DNA of 64,000 bases from Pyropia haitanensis (GCA_008729055.1 SDUX01000010.1:1937090-2001089); one strand, 5' to 3'; positions 31,161 through 42,760 are shown, numbered from the stretch's first letter. A program made the numbers and translations. Notes: generated by a model from the sequence alone, not told the origin.

Positions 31161-32180
31161 TGCTCCAGGAGCTCTCTGCCGGGCGTGCGCGCCGCGCACC
31201 CGTGCTGTTAGGCTGCCCCAGTGCGCGCTCTGCTCTCAGGTGGGGCTCTCCGGGGGACCACGTGCACTATGCTACGAACCGCGCTCACAACACCTGTCAA
31301 CAGACCGCGCGGCAGTATCTGTGGTGGCTACGTCACTCACGGAAAATACTGTACGTTGCAAGAAAGCATAGATTTTCCGTCCAGGAACGATTCCGCGGGG
31401 GCCGCTCTCGTACCAGACCCCTCCCCGCCCCGCCTGTCCCCCCCCCCCCCCCCGCACCCCCTTACACGATGCTCCAGAATCTCTCTGTCTGGCGTGCGCG
31501 CCGCGCGCCCGCGCTGTTACGCTGCCCCAGTGCGCGCTCTGCTCTCAGATGGGGCTCTCCGGGGGACCACGCGCACTATGCTACGAACCGCGCTCACAGC
31601 ACCTGTCAACAGACCGCGCGGCGGTATCTGTGGTGGCTACGTCACTCACGGAAAATACTGTACGTTGCAAGAAAGCATAGATTTTCCGTCCAGGAACGAT
31701 TCCGCGGGGGCCGCTCTCGTACCAGACCCCTCCCCGCCCCGCCTGTCCCCCCCCCCCCCCCCGCACCCCCTTACACGATGCTCCAGAATCTCTCTGTCTG
31801 GCGTGCGCGCCGCGCGCCCGCGCTGTTACGCTGCCCCAGTGCGCGCTCTGCTCTCAGGTGGGGCTCTGCGGGGGACCACGCGCACTGTGCTACGAACCGC
31901 GCTCACAGCACCTGTCAACAGACCGCGCGGCGGTATCTGTGGTGGCTACGTCACTCACGGAAAATACTGTACGTTGCAAGAAAGCATAGATTTTACGTCC
32001 AGGAACGATTCCGCGGGGGCCGCTCTCGTACCAGACCCCTCCCCGCCCCGCCTGTCCCCCCCCCCCCCCCCCGCACCCCCTTACACGATGCTCCAGAATC
32101 TCTCTGTCTGGCGTGCGCGCCGCGCACCCGTGCTGTTAGGCCGCTCCAGTGCGCGCTCTGCTCTCGGGTGGGGCTCCCCG
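31161..32180. repeat. 309-bp tandem array, three full units plus a partial fourth
   Basis: Units start with TGCTCCAG at 31161, 31470, 31779 and 32089, so periods are 309, 309 and 310. Units two and three are almost identical; a 61-codon minus-strand frame repeats without change at 31272 and 31581. The fourth unit stops after about 90 bases. Each unit contains an AT-richer core (GAAAATACTGTACGTTGCAA) and ends in a C run. Confidence 0.93.
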
Positions 32181-32752
32181 GGGCGCCGTGCTCTGCGTTC
32201 GTGCATGGGGACCTTTCCAGCTGCAGGGGAGATGATCCGGGAGTCCACCCGCAAGACGACAACGCACTTGATGCGTGACCGGCGAGCATTGGTCGAGACT
32301 TGGACCAACCGAGGTGTGAGAAGGGAGCGCGTGGAGAGCGGCTGCGAGTGCTTGCTGTTGGACGTGTGACAGAAGTGGTGTCGCGAAGCTGGAATCGGGG
32401 CAAGTCGCGCGCAATCCGTTGATAATTCGGCGATATTCGTGCGCAGTTCGGCTCCTCAGGCCTGCCTCGCTCCCTCCCACGGCCGTGCCCCCCCCCCCCT
32501 CGGCGGCTGAGTCCTCCCCTGGGGTGGTGGAGTCTTCCTGGTGCCCCGGTTTTACAGCTGAATTGGGCACTCACGGACATGTAGCCCACCTTTCTGTCGG
32601 ACCCGGCTCCAGCCGCCCGCCGACGCGAACCACCAGCAGACAACAGCCGACCACAAGTAAACGAGCTACCGTACAGTACATGCGAAGTACAAAAAATAGC
32701 CACGAGTACTGCCCAGTATACCCTAGTACGGGTGGTACGTTTTCCCGACGAT

Positions 32753-33435
32753 AACACTGCAGAATGAGGGCAGATCCACCAATGTGGATGTTCGAAAATT
32801 CATGACGATAAAATGCAGGGAGCCCTCATATCCAAAATGAATTAGCTATCTTGCAAAGTGTCCCATACTTGGTAAATTCGTATCCAAAGGCACAGAGAAA
32901 ACGCACTTGTACAGCTTTGTACCGGACGCCCTCACAGGGTCGTGAGGGCCGATCTAGGGGGCTCCTTGACAAGTCCTTGAGAAGCTGATACAAGCAAACA
33001 CCGGATTGTCCTGAAACCTGCTTTCAGCATCACAGCGCTGGAGCCAACAGACGCAACCGAGTGCGAGGACGATGATTGGCGGAGAACGTGTACTATAGAG
33101 CGTGCGCGCCCGTGCGAATATATGTACTGTGGCCAATTCACTTGAATCAGGTTGCCTGGTACGGTCCCGTCCCCTGTGCGCCCCAGTACGAGTGGTACGT
33201 TTACCCGCCGATCGCGCTCCTGGATGGGGGACTTGAGCGCTGCACATTTTCCAAGGACGGGCCCTCTGTACTTGGTGAAAGTGTCGTCGTGTATGTATGC
33301 AGCCGTGGACCCCACTCGCAACAGGCCGCCTGCGCTCACGGCCACGGCCGCCCACGTCTCCCCGTGGACGTCGCCTCCTCCTTCCCCCCGCGGCCCACGT
33401 GGCCCGCCCTCCCCAATCTCGCTGGCCACCCCCAC
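32753..33435. other. Lower-GC spacer before the RD-rich gene
   Basis: AT-richer than both sides. It includes the third copy of the dispersed terminal motif at about 33153-33216. The open frame of the downstream gene extends back to 33076 through this repeat, which is why I do not take the first ATG as its start. Confidence 0.5.
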
Positions 33436-33694
33436 ATGGTCGTCCACGCCGACCGCCCTCGTGATGGCGGTGGTGACGTCGGCGGTGGCGGCGGTGGCGG
33501 CGGTGGCGGCGGTGGTGGTGGCGGCGGCGGCGGTGGTATCGGCGGCGACGGCGGCGGTAGCGGCTTTGGCGGCGGTGGCTTTGACGGCGTCGTCGGCGGC
33601 GGTGGCTTTGACGGCGTCGTCGGCGGCGGCGGCAGTCGTGCCTTTGGCAGTCGCGGCGGCGGCAGAGCCGGCGGCATAGGCGGCAGCGGTAGAA

Positions 33695-33747
<53 letters not shown>

Positions 33748-35881
33748 AGCGGCGACAGAGGTGATGGTGGCGGGAGCGGCCGCCGGGGCAAACGCGCGTG
33801 CCCCGGGTGTGCGGTGAACACGGAGCTGCTGACCAAGGCGGAGTTGCTCGAGGTGGAAAACGCGCGCCTCCGCGTGGCGGCGCGGGAGGCGGCCGCCGCC
33901 GCCCGCACGGCCGCGGCGGCGCACGCGGCCGACGTCCGCCGCGCCGTCGCGGCGGCGACGGCGGGCGGGGGCGGCGCCGCCGCCGCGGCGGCCGCCGCGC
34001 TGTCCGCCGCCCGCCTCCGCGCAGACGCGGCGGTGGGCGTCGCGGAGGGCCTCCGCGACGAGCTCACCGCCGCCACCGCCGCCGCTGCACGGTCGCAGGC
34101 CGAGGCGGCCCGCCAGGCGGCCGAGGCGCACCGGCTGGGGGGGGTGGCGGCGGCGGCGACCGCCGAGGCCGCCCGCCTGCGGGAGGAGATGCGCCTGGCG
34201 CTCGCCGCCGCGGCGGCGATGGCGAGGAGTACGGTGGCGGGGGCGGGGGCGGGGGGGGGCGCGGGGGGGAGCGCAGGGGAGGGGGAGGAGCCGACCGACG
34301 GCCTGTGGTCTGACGCGGTCATCAAGGTGGAGGAGGGGGGGGGGGGGGGCGCCGCGGCCGCTGGTGCCGCCCCTGCCAGCCCGGCCGCCGAGAGGGTGGA
34401 GGGGGGGTCGGCCGCCAACGGGGGGGGGGGCGTTGCCGCCGCCACCGCCGCCGCCACCGCCGCCACCGAGGCTGTTGTCCTGAGCGACGACGGGGAGACG
34501 GTTGCAGAGGGGTGGGTGGCGGGCGTGGACCCGTCGGCGACCGCCGCGGCGGCCTCGTCGCCCGCCCTCTCTGGCCCTGTGGTCAAGCGGCGGCGGCGGC
34601 AGCTGCCGCTGCCACCATTGCCGCCCGTCCCCGCGCTCCCCTCCCCATCGCCCGCGTCCGCGCTCCCCGCCCCGTCGCCCGCCGATTCCCCAGGTTCCCC
34701 AGACCCGATGCGTGATGCGTCGGACGCGTCGGAAGAGACCGTCGACGACGGGACCCTGTCGGGGGCGATGAGCAGCAGCTCGGAGAGCAGCAGTAGCTCC
34801 GCGTCGTCACCGGCGCCGCCGCGACGTCGGCGGCTACGTCGGGCGGCCGTGTCGCCGCTGCCGCCCCGACGGCAACGGAGGGGGAGCGGCGTTGACGACG
34901 CTGGTGGCGCGCCCGCTGGCAGCCGCCGCCGCCGCCGCCGCCGCCGCCGCGGCGACCGTGCCCGCCGGGACGACACCGTGTGCGTGCGGTGCAGCCTGGG
35001 CGGCGGCGCGAGCAGCGGCTCATTGACCAGCCGTGACACTGACTCTGACAATGACAGCAGCAGCAGCAGCAGTCGCAGCAGCAGCAGCGGCCGTGGGCGG
35101 GGCTCTGGCGGCCGCTTGGGCGGGGGGGCGGGGCGGAGGCGCACCGACGCGCGCCCCCCTGAGGGCCGCGACACACGCGAGAGGCGGGAGGGTGGTGCCG
35201 CCACTGAGGGTGTAGGCGGACGGTGGCGCGACCACGGGCGGGAGCGGGTGCGAGACCGCCCAGACCGCGAGCGGGACCGCGACTGGGACCGCGACCGTGA
35301 CCGCGACCGCGACCGCGACCGTGACCGCGGCCGCAACCTCCACTTGCACGACGGTGGCCGGCGCGAGGGTGATCGCTGGCGCGACTGGGGTAGCGGCGCC
35401 GGTAGTGGCCGCGGGGGCCCGTCGCGGGAGCGCGCCCGCCCACTGCCGTCCCCGACCGGCGATGACGGCTGGCCGCCGATGCAGGGAGGGGGCGCGGGCC
35501 GAGCCGGCCGCGACGACCGCGGCTACCCCCCCCCACGAGCGGACCGCCGTGCCAATGGCAAGGGCCCCGCCCCGGTCGGCGGCCACGGCGGCGCCGGCCG
35601 CGGCGGCGGGCCGTCGAGCGGCCCCCCCTCGCGCAGCCCCCCCGCGGTCGTCCTGCCGCCCCACCCGCGGCTGCCGCTGCCCCCCCCCCGCAAGGCTGGC
35701 TCCGTAGGCGGCCTCCTCCGCCGCCCCACCAGCACCCGCTACTCCTTTGAGGTGACCGACTCGAGCCGCGGCGGCGGCGTGCGGCTGCTGCTGTCGCCAA
35801 CGTTTAGTTTTGGGTGGGACGGCACGGCGTTTTCGTACACCCTCACCATCCCGCCATCCTCGCAGGCCACCGCGCGTGGCA

Positions 35882-35925
<44 letters not shown>

Positions 35926-36276
35926 AGCAGCAGTGGCGAGCTGCGGGCGGTCCCACTGGGGGGCGTCTCGTCCCTGACGGTCAAGCTCCGCGCGCACGAG
36001 CCCAGCGGCACCGACGCGGTTCACGGCCGGTGCATGCGGATAGCCGATGTGTGGGACGCGCGCAACCGGGTCACGTCGTGGCGGCTGGGCGGGGTGGCGT
36101 CGCTGGGGGATCCCCCCGAGGAGGGCGGCTGGGGAGGGGCGTACGTGTACACGAGCACCCGCAACTACCTGCCGCTTGTGGGGATCCTGCGGGTGGGCAT
36201 CATGCGCTGCGGGGGGGGAGGGGAGAACGCCGTGCAGCTGCGCATGCTCAGCTACCAGGTCACCGTGGCGGGCTAG
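33436..36276 (+). CDS. RD/RS-rich nuclear-type protein with unknown C-terminal beta domain
   Basis: Start is uncertain; ATG 33436 is chosen because earlier codons run through a dispersed repeat. Order: Gly-rich region (GGC repeats); a Cys pair CPGCAVNTELL; an Ala/Glu/Arg coiled coil (KAELLEVENARLRVAAREAA and on for about 130 residues); an acidic region with a SUMO-like IKVE; a Ser-rich patch; Arg runs; an RD-repeat block (RDRDRDRDRDRD type, near 35270-35330) as in splicing and transcription-linked proteins; then from about 35740 a non-repetitive beta-rich domain (YSFEVTDSS, TFSFGWDGTAFSYTLTIPP, GRCMRIADVWDARNRVTSW, RNYLPLVGILRVGI) interrupted by a Gly run. I do not recognise the C-terminal domain. 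The plus strand is favoured by its balanced Ser/Asp/Glu content. Confidence 0.55.
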
Positions 36277-37632
36277 CTCTTGGCCAGGGGCGTTGGGTGA
36301 GGTCGCACCTGGTGCTGTTAGGGGCAAAGCACCATGGCGTACTACACTCGACTGAGGACACGTCTTGTAGCGTCGAGCCCTCGCGCACAGTGTCGTCCTG
36401 AAGTGGGCGGCTGTCTGTTGGGTGACTCTTGGGTGCTTCGTGTTCCAAGTTCCACACGATGCCTCTTGTGGAAATGTACAGGATAATGTACAACTCCTCA
36501 ACTTACAAAGGGTTGTGTTTGCGTTCAACTAAAATACAACTGTATCTCATTGATCCGCGCAATCTTTCTTGTGTGGAAGAAGATCTCAGCTAGTCACGAG
36601 TGTTTGTGCCTACACCAGGATTGGTTCGGAGATACACGCCTCAACGGATGGAGAGACGGGGAGTGGAACAAGCCGGACCCCATCAGCTCACCGATTGGCC
36701 TGTCTGGCGGGCGGGTGTCGCCAACAGGCGGCGCGCGCACGCGGCCGCCGCGCCGGTCGGCCTGTCTCGCCACGGCGACCGGTGTGGGAACACGACGGGG
36801 TGGGGCGCCGCCCGCGCGGGAGCAAGCCGCTGTGCGGGGGCCAACCAAGTGGCGGGGTCGGGGTCGCGGCGCACATCGTGGGGGGGGGGGGATCCGAGGC
36901 TGTTGCCCGTGACCTGGAAGCGATGGTCGTGGGCGCGTTTGGGGGGTGGTGACGGAAAGGGGGTGGCCGCGCTGCGGCGCGCGGCGCAACGGGCGGGCGC
37001 GCCCCGACGCGGCCGCCGCCGACACTGCCGGCCTGGGCTCTTTCTTCGTGGCACGAGGCGGCGGCAGCCGCCGGGGGGCGGTGGCGCGTTTGTGCGGCGG
37101 AACCACAAGGTGAGGGAGGAAGGGGTGTGGTGGTGGGCAGGAGGGGGGGGGGGTCGCTGCGTGCTGTTGCTGGAACGGCGTGTTTTTACGGGGTGGCGGC
37201 AGCCAGCTGGGTGGCCGCGGGCGCGGCGCGGCGGGCTGGGGGGCACGCCCCCTTTTCCGCTCGCCCCTGGCGGGTGCCGGCGGCTGTGTGGCCCAGCGCG
37301 CGGCGGCGCGCGGGAGGGCGCGCCTGTTCCTTTGGGGGGGGGCGTGCGCCCCCCCCCTCCTCCCAGACCATGCCCCAGGGGTCGCTCCCCAGCCCCGCCT
37401 GTCCCATTTTTGCAGGCGGGACGTGCTCGGCAGGCGCGGCGGCGCGCTTGCGGATGCCCCCCCTCGGCCACCCCACCGCAGGAGGGGTAAAAGCGCGCCC
37501 CCTCTGTCCCGGGCGCTGGTCTGGGTGGGCGTAGCCATCGGCCCCCCCTCACCCCCCCACCAGCACCCCCCCCCCCACCCCGCCCCCCCTCCCCACAGCA
37601 CCGCGGTCACCGCGGGTGCGCCGTCGGGCGCC
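36277..37632. other. Intergenic, 5' flank of the FBPase-like gene
   Basis: First 300 bases (to about 36580) are AT-richer, with a 3' UTR for the upstream gene expected there. An ATTGG (inverted CCAAT) is at 36694-36698. The rest is GC-extreme with G runs at 36885, 37140 and 37340. No gene supported. Confidence 0.45.
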
Positions 37633-39009
37633 ATGGACGCGACGGAGCCGCTGCTGGCGCGGCCGACGATCGACATTGGGCCCCCGCCGCGGCGGGGCGG
37701 CATCGTCCGGCTGGGCGACGTGCCCGGCAGCAGCGGCGGCGGCTGCGCGGCGGAGCGGCCGCCGTCTCCCCCCCCCTCCCCGTCTGGGGTGCACCCGTCG
37801 GTGGGGCGGACGCTCACCACCCACCTGTTTGCCGAGGCGCAGCGGCAGGTGCACCGGCTGGAGGAGGGCGTCCACTTTTCGACGGCGGAGGGCATGGCCG
37901 GCGACGGGTTGATGGACCTCGTCACCCTCCTGTCGGCGGTGACGTTTTCGGTCAAGGCGGTCGGCGCGATGGTGCGGCGGCTGGGCCTGCCCGGCCGGGA
38001 CGGCCCGCGGACGGCGCGGGAGGCCAACGTGGTCGCCAACGAGACGTGGATCCAGGCGCTGACCGCGTCCCGCGCGTGCACGCTGCTCGTCTCGGAGGAG
38101 TGTGAGGAGCCGATTATCGTCAAGGAGCCGGGCACGGGGCAGTACGCGGTCGTGTTTGACCCGCTGACGGGCCTGGCGGACCCGCCGACCAAGGATATGG
38201 GCGCCATCTTTGGGGTGTTTCGGCAGCTGACGCCAGGCGAGGCGCCGTGCCTGTCTGACGTGCTGCAGCCGGCGCGGCAGCTGGTCGCCTCTGGCTACGC
38301 CGTCTACGGCTCGGCGACGGTGCTGGTGCTGACGACGGGGCAGGGCAGCGTCGACGGCTTTACGCTCGACCCGAGCCTCAACGAGTTTGTGCTGACGCAC
38401 CCGCACATCCAGGTGCCGTTTGCGGGCTCCACGTACAGCATCAATGAGGGGTACTGCTCGAGCTTTGACGCCCGCACGCTGCTCATGCTCAACACGCTCA
38501 AGGAGGAGCCGACGCTGGCCGACGGGGACCCGCGCAGCTGCCGCTACATTGGCTCCATGGTCCCCGAGGTGCACCGGACGCTCCTGTACGGGGGCGTCTT
38601 TATCTACCCCGCCCACGCGGGGCGACCCAACGGGCGGCTCAAGCTGCTGTACGAGGCCGGACCGCTCGCGTTTGTCGCCGAGCAGGCGGGCGGGCAGGCG
38701 AGCACGGGCAGCAAGCCCATCCTCGACGTCCAGCCCGAGAGCCTCCACCACCGGGTGCCGGTGTTTATCGGCTCGGAGGACGACGTGAGCATGTGCTGCA
38801 CGCACTTTCGGACGGCGCCGTGGGGGTCTGGCCCCAAGTCCGACCCGATGGCCATCCTCCGCCGCACCCACTCGATCGACGCGTGCCTCCGCCGCTCGTC
38901 GAGCGCGGCGCGGAGCGTCGGCAGCTTTGGCGGCCGCTCCCCGACGCGGGGGGTGACACTCGACGAGGACATTGACGGCTTTGTGTGCGCGCACCTGCCC
39001 GTGCTGTGA
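37633..39009 (+). CDS. Fructose-1,6-bisphosphatase-like protein with altered metal-binding loop
   Basis: ATG 37633 (GCCATGG) gives 458 residues. The FBPase fold is clear along its length: SEECEEP with the conserved Glu pair, VVFDPLTG, MGAIFGVF, GSATVLVLTTGQG, INEGYCSSFD, RYIGSMVPEVHRTLLYGGVF, LLYEAGPLAFVAEQAGGQAS, KPILDVQPESLHHRVPVFIG. Classical FBPases have D-P-L-D-G-S-S at the metal loop; here it reads D-P-L-T-G-L-A, so the second Asp ligand is Thr. The earlier Asp pair (L-D-V-L-S-N-D) is replaced by A-N-V-V-A-N-E. The Glu in LYEAGP is kept. An N-terminal Pro/Ser-rich segment of about 60 residues precedes the fold. It could be a weak or regulatory FBPase paralogue. No redox-loop cysteine cluster like that of the plastid enzyme is obvious. 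No introns. Confidence 0.85.
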   Translation: MDATEPLLARPTIDIGPPPRRGGIVRLGDVPGSSGGGCAAERPPSPPPSPSGVHPSVGRTLTTHLFAEAQRQVHRLEEGVHFSTAEGMAGDGLMDLVTLLSAVTFSVKAVGAMVRRLGLPGRDGPRTAREANVVANETWIQALTASRACTLLVSEECEEPIIVKEPGTGQYAVVFDPLTGLADPPTKDMGAIFGVFRQLTPGEAPCLSDVLQPARQLVASGYAVYGSATVLVLTTGQGSVDGFTLDPSLNEFVLTHPHIQVPFAGSTYSINEGYCSSFDARTLLMLNTLKEEPTLADGDPRSCRYIGSMVPEVHRTLLYGGVFIYPAHAGRPNGRLKLLYEAGPLAFVAEQAGGQASTGSKPILDVQPESLHHRVPVFIGSEDDVSMCCTHFRTAPWGSGPKSDPMAILRRTHSIDACLRRSSSAARSVGSFGGRSPTRGVTLDEDIDGFVCAHLPVL

Positions 39010-41643
39010 AGGGGGGGGGGGGCGGCGGCGGCGGCGGCCGCCGCGGCGGCGGCGGCGGCGGGGCGGGCGGGCGGGCGGGCGGGGGAGGGGGGCCGCCGCG
39101 GCGGCGGCTGGTGACGGTTTGCCGCCGTCGCCGTCGCCTCGTGCGGCGTTGGCGTGCCGTGGGAGCTCCCCCCGCCCTGGTTGTGTTTTTCGCTTTGCTC
39201 GTGTGTCTTTTTTTTTTTTTTCTTTTTTTTTTTTTCTCCCGTGTGCGTGTGTGCGTTGGTGCTGCGCTGCTGCGTGTGTGCGCCCGCCGCGCGCCCGCCT
39301 GCGGCGCCGCCGCCGTTTGTGTGGGTGGACCGCTCTTGCATCGCTGCCGCGACCGCCCGTTGCGCTGGTGCCCCCGCCCGTGTCGGGTGGGCCCGTGGAC
39401 GCGGGGGGGGGAAAGGGCGCGGGCGGGGTACGCGGCTCGCCGCCCGGCGCGTCCCTCCCCCCCCCCCCCTTCTCCCCGCGCCCGCCCCACACGGCCATGC
39501 CCTGGTGCGTGTTTTTTTTTTTTTTTTTTTCTCGGCAGCCCCGTTCCGCCGGTGGCCCCCTGCGTGCCGTGACGGCCGCCACCCGCCGCGTGGCGGCGGC
39601 GTTCCGCCGGGGTGCCACCGCGTGGGTGGCCGCCAGCGCCCCCCCCCCCATCCTGGTCCTTCCCCGCCGCGCCGGTCATCCCCCCTCTGGCGTGCGTCTC
39701 CTCCTCCTTGGCGTGCACCCCCCCCCCCAGCCGCGCACCCCCCCCCCTTCCTCGCATCCTCCCCACTGCCGTGCAGCCCCCCCCCTGCACCCCCTCTGCC
39801 CCTGCTTGGCCGGCGGCGGCTGCGACGGCGGCGGCGGTGGCGGTGCCGCCGCCGCCGCCCCCCCCGCCCCCGGCGGCGCCCCCGCCGCGCCGGCCGTGCC
39901 GCCAGCACCAGCACCGCGCCCGCCGCGGCGGCGGCACGGACGACCGCCACGCGCGGCTCGAGTCCGCCGCCGTCGTCGCCGCCGCCGCCGCCGCCATTGC
40001 CGCCGCCGCCGCCGCCACCGTCGCCGCCGCCGCCGCCGCCGCCACCGTCGCCGCCGCCGCCGTCGCTGCCCGTGACGCTCGACGGCTGGCCCGGCGCCCA
40101 GCCGCCGCCGCCCGTGACGGCCGCGCCATCGGACCTGGTGTCGGCCGTACGGGAACCACCGCCACCGCCGCCGCCGCTGCCCCGCACCGGCGGCCGCGGC
40201 GGCACCCGCCCACGGGGCCGTCTGCCGGCACAGCCGCCGCGGCCGCCGCCACCCGCGGCGCCCTCATCCCCCCACCGCCGCCGCCGCGGCCGCCACCCCG
40301 CCGTCCGCCCGCGGCGGCCGCGTCGGTCGACGAGCCGACGCGGCGGCGGACGTGGCCGCCGCCAACGGCGCGCGCCGCACCGCCGCGGCCGCAGGCAGCG
40401 CGGCGGCACCCCGACGTTGCGTTGGCGGCCGCCCCCGCCCGCCGCCACCGCCGCCGCCGCCGTCGCCGCCGTTGCCGCCGCCGCCGCCGTTGCCGCGCAC
40501 GCGGTGGCGACGGCGGCGGCGGCGGCGGCGCGCCGCCGCGGCCGCGTGCACGGCCCCACCGCCGCGCGGCGCGGCGCGCCCGTGGAGTGGCGGTCACTGG
40601 TGGCGGCGGCGGCGGCGGCTGGCGGCGGGGGGGTGTTGCCGAGGCGGCGGGCGGGGCTGCCGAGCCCCGCGACGCCGGGGCGGTCGCTGGCGTTGCCGGC
40701 GACGGCCACCGTGGCGGTGACGAGCGCGCCGCCGCCGCCGCCGCCGCCGCCGCCGTCTGCCTCGACGTTGGAAGACAGCCACCTCCGCCGTGGCGACGGC
40801 CGCCGCGCGCCGCCGCCGGTGGCGCCGCCGCCAGCGGTGGCCGCGCCGCCGTGCCCGTGCGGGGCGGGCGTCTGTGGCGAGCCGCCGCGCAGGCGGGGGT
40901 GCCGGCGGTGGCGGTCCCCGACGGGGGGTGGCGGCCGCCCGCACGGGTCGGGGGCCGTCGACGCGGGCGGCGGCGCGGCTGGCCGCGCCGCCGCCGCCCG
41001 CCATGACCGCCGTGGCGACAGCCGCCGACGCGGCGGCGGCGGCGGGGAGGCCACGGCCGAGTGGCGGCGCGGCGGGGACGGCGCCGGCGCGTTGGCGGTC
41101 GCGGTGGCCGCCACCGCCGCCCCCCCCCCCCGTCGGCGCCCACCGCTCTCGCCGTGGCCGCCGCTGTTGTAGCGTGGGCTCGACCAAACCAATGGGCCAC
41201 GGGGGTGGGGGGGGAAAGCGCAAGGGGCCACCGCGTGGAGGGGGCGCGCCGACAGGCCGGCGGTCTCTGGCGGTGGGGGGGGGGGCGCCGCGGCGCCGCC
41301 GCGGCGGGCGCAGCGTGAGAACGGGGCGCCACGGGTGGCGGCGGCGGACCGGGTGGCCCGGCGTGGCGGCCGGCGGCGGCGGCGGCGGCAGCGGGCCGCG
41401 GCGGGTGGCGTCGTTTGCCGACGGGCGGCGGCGGCGAGAAGCCGGGCGGCGCCCAACGGGCCGCCGCGCCGCCAGCGGCAGCGCGGGCACGGGCCAGCGG
41501 GGCGGCGCACCACCCCCCCCCGCCGTGGCCGGGTGGCCGCCTCGATGGCAACGGCGACGCTGGCGTGCAGCGGGGCTCTGCCGCCGCCCCTGCAGCCGCG
41601 CCGACGCGGTCCACGGCGGCCGCCGGCGGCGACGGCGACGGCG

Positions 41644-41713
<70 letters not shown>

Positions 41714-42714
41714 GCGGGCCCGCGTGCGGCGCGCGCGCCGCGGCGGGGCGGGGGACGGGCGGCGGCGGCGGCGGCGGCCGCGGCCGAGCCGGCGACGCGC
41801 CGCGGCGCGGTCGCGGCGCGGACGCGCCGCCGCGGTCGCCGCGCGGCGGGCGGGCGGGCGGGCGGGCGGGCGGGCGGGCGGGCGGCGCGTCGGCGGCGCG
41901 CGGCGGCCGCGCGGCGCGGGCGCCGCCGTCGCCCGCGGCGGGCGCGCTGACACGGACCCAAAGCGCTGGGCGGCGGCCGCGCTGACACGGACCCAACGAG
42001 CTGGCGGCGGCCGCGCTGACAAGGACCCAACGAGCTCGCGGCGGCCGCGCCGCGGGGCGGCGGCGCAACCGGCAGGCGGCAACCCGCACGCGAGACCAGA
42101 GTACACAAATGAAGTAGAGTCTCGTGAGGGTACTTGGAGGGGTGTCCCCAAGGCTCCACACAAAGTCGTTCCACTCCCACTGGTTTCCCCCCGCGTGTGC
42201 GGTACACACTCCCGCCCCGCGCGAGCCGCCGCCGCCGCGCGGCGGCACGCGGCGCCACCGCGCCACGTGGCCACGCCGCCCCCGCACGCACCGCGCGGGC
42301 GGTGCGTCGCGGCGGGCGGCGGCCGCGGCGGCGCCGCCGCCGCCGCGGTCGCCGCCCCCCCCCCCCCCCAGCCCGCGGCCGCCGCCAATTCTTTCCGCCC
42401 CCGACGGCGGGTCGGCCGCGGCGGCGGCAGCCGCCTCCCCCTCCGCGGCGGCGGCAGCCGCCTCCCCCTCCGCGGCGGCCGCCGCCGCCACCCCCGCCCT
42501 CCTCCCCGTGGTCTGGCGGTGGCGTCCCCCCCCTTCCCCCCCCCCTCACGCGGCGCGTCCCCCTCCTCCTCCCCTCCCCCCCCACCCCCCTCCCGCCCCC
42601 CGCCCCCCACCCCCCGCCCCCCGCCCCTTCCCGCGTGTACGCCCAACGGTCGCCAATGGGCGGCCGCACCGACGGCGCCACCGTGGCGGCGGCGCCGAGT
42701 GCAGCCGCCACGCT

Positions 42715-42760
<46 letters not shown>

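Larger units (their letters stand above)
29541..32752. mobile_element. Second candidate inverted-repeat element, 3.2 kb
   Basis: The first about 60 bases (29541-29601) match the reverse complement of 32695-32752 at about 75%, sharing GAAAACGTACCAC and GGGTATACTG blocks. The interior holds the minisatellite and the 309-bp array, with no transposase. A third copy of the terminal motif lies at about 33153-33216 in the same orientation as the right end, so this may instead be a scatter of one dispersed repeat. Confidence 0.35.

Noticed and set aside
30612..31211. Lys/Arg/Pro-rich 199-codon plus-strand ORF
   Set aside because: It is a read-through of the minisatellite, which is open in other frames too.
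31161..32180. CRISPR-like array
   Set aside because: Units are contiguous 309-bp tandem repeats without spacers of unique sequence, and the genome is eukaryotic.
33076..33435. Upstream extension of the RD-rich gene to the first ATG
   Set aside because: This stretch contains a dispersed repeat copy and AT-rich intergenic composition unlike the coding part.
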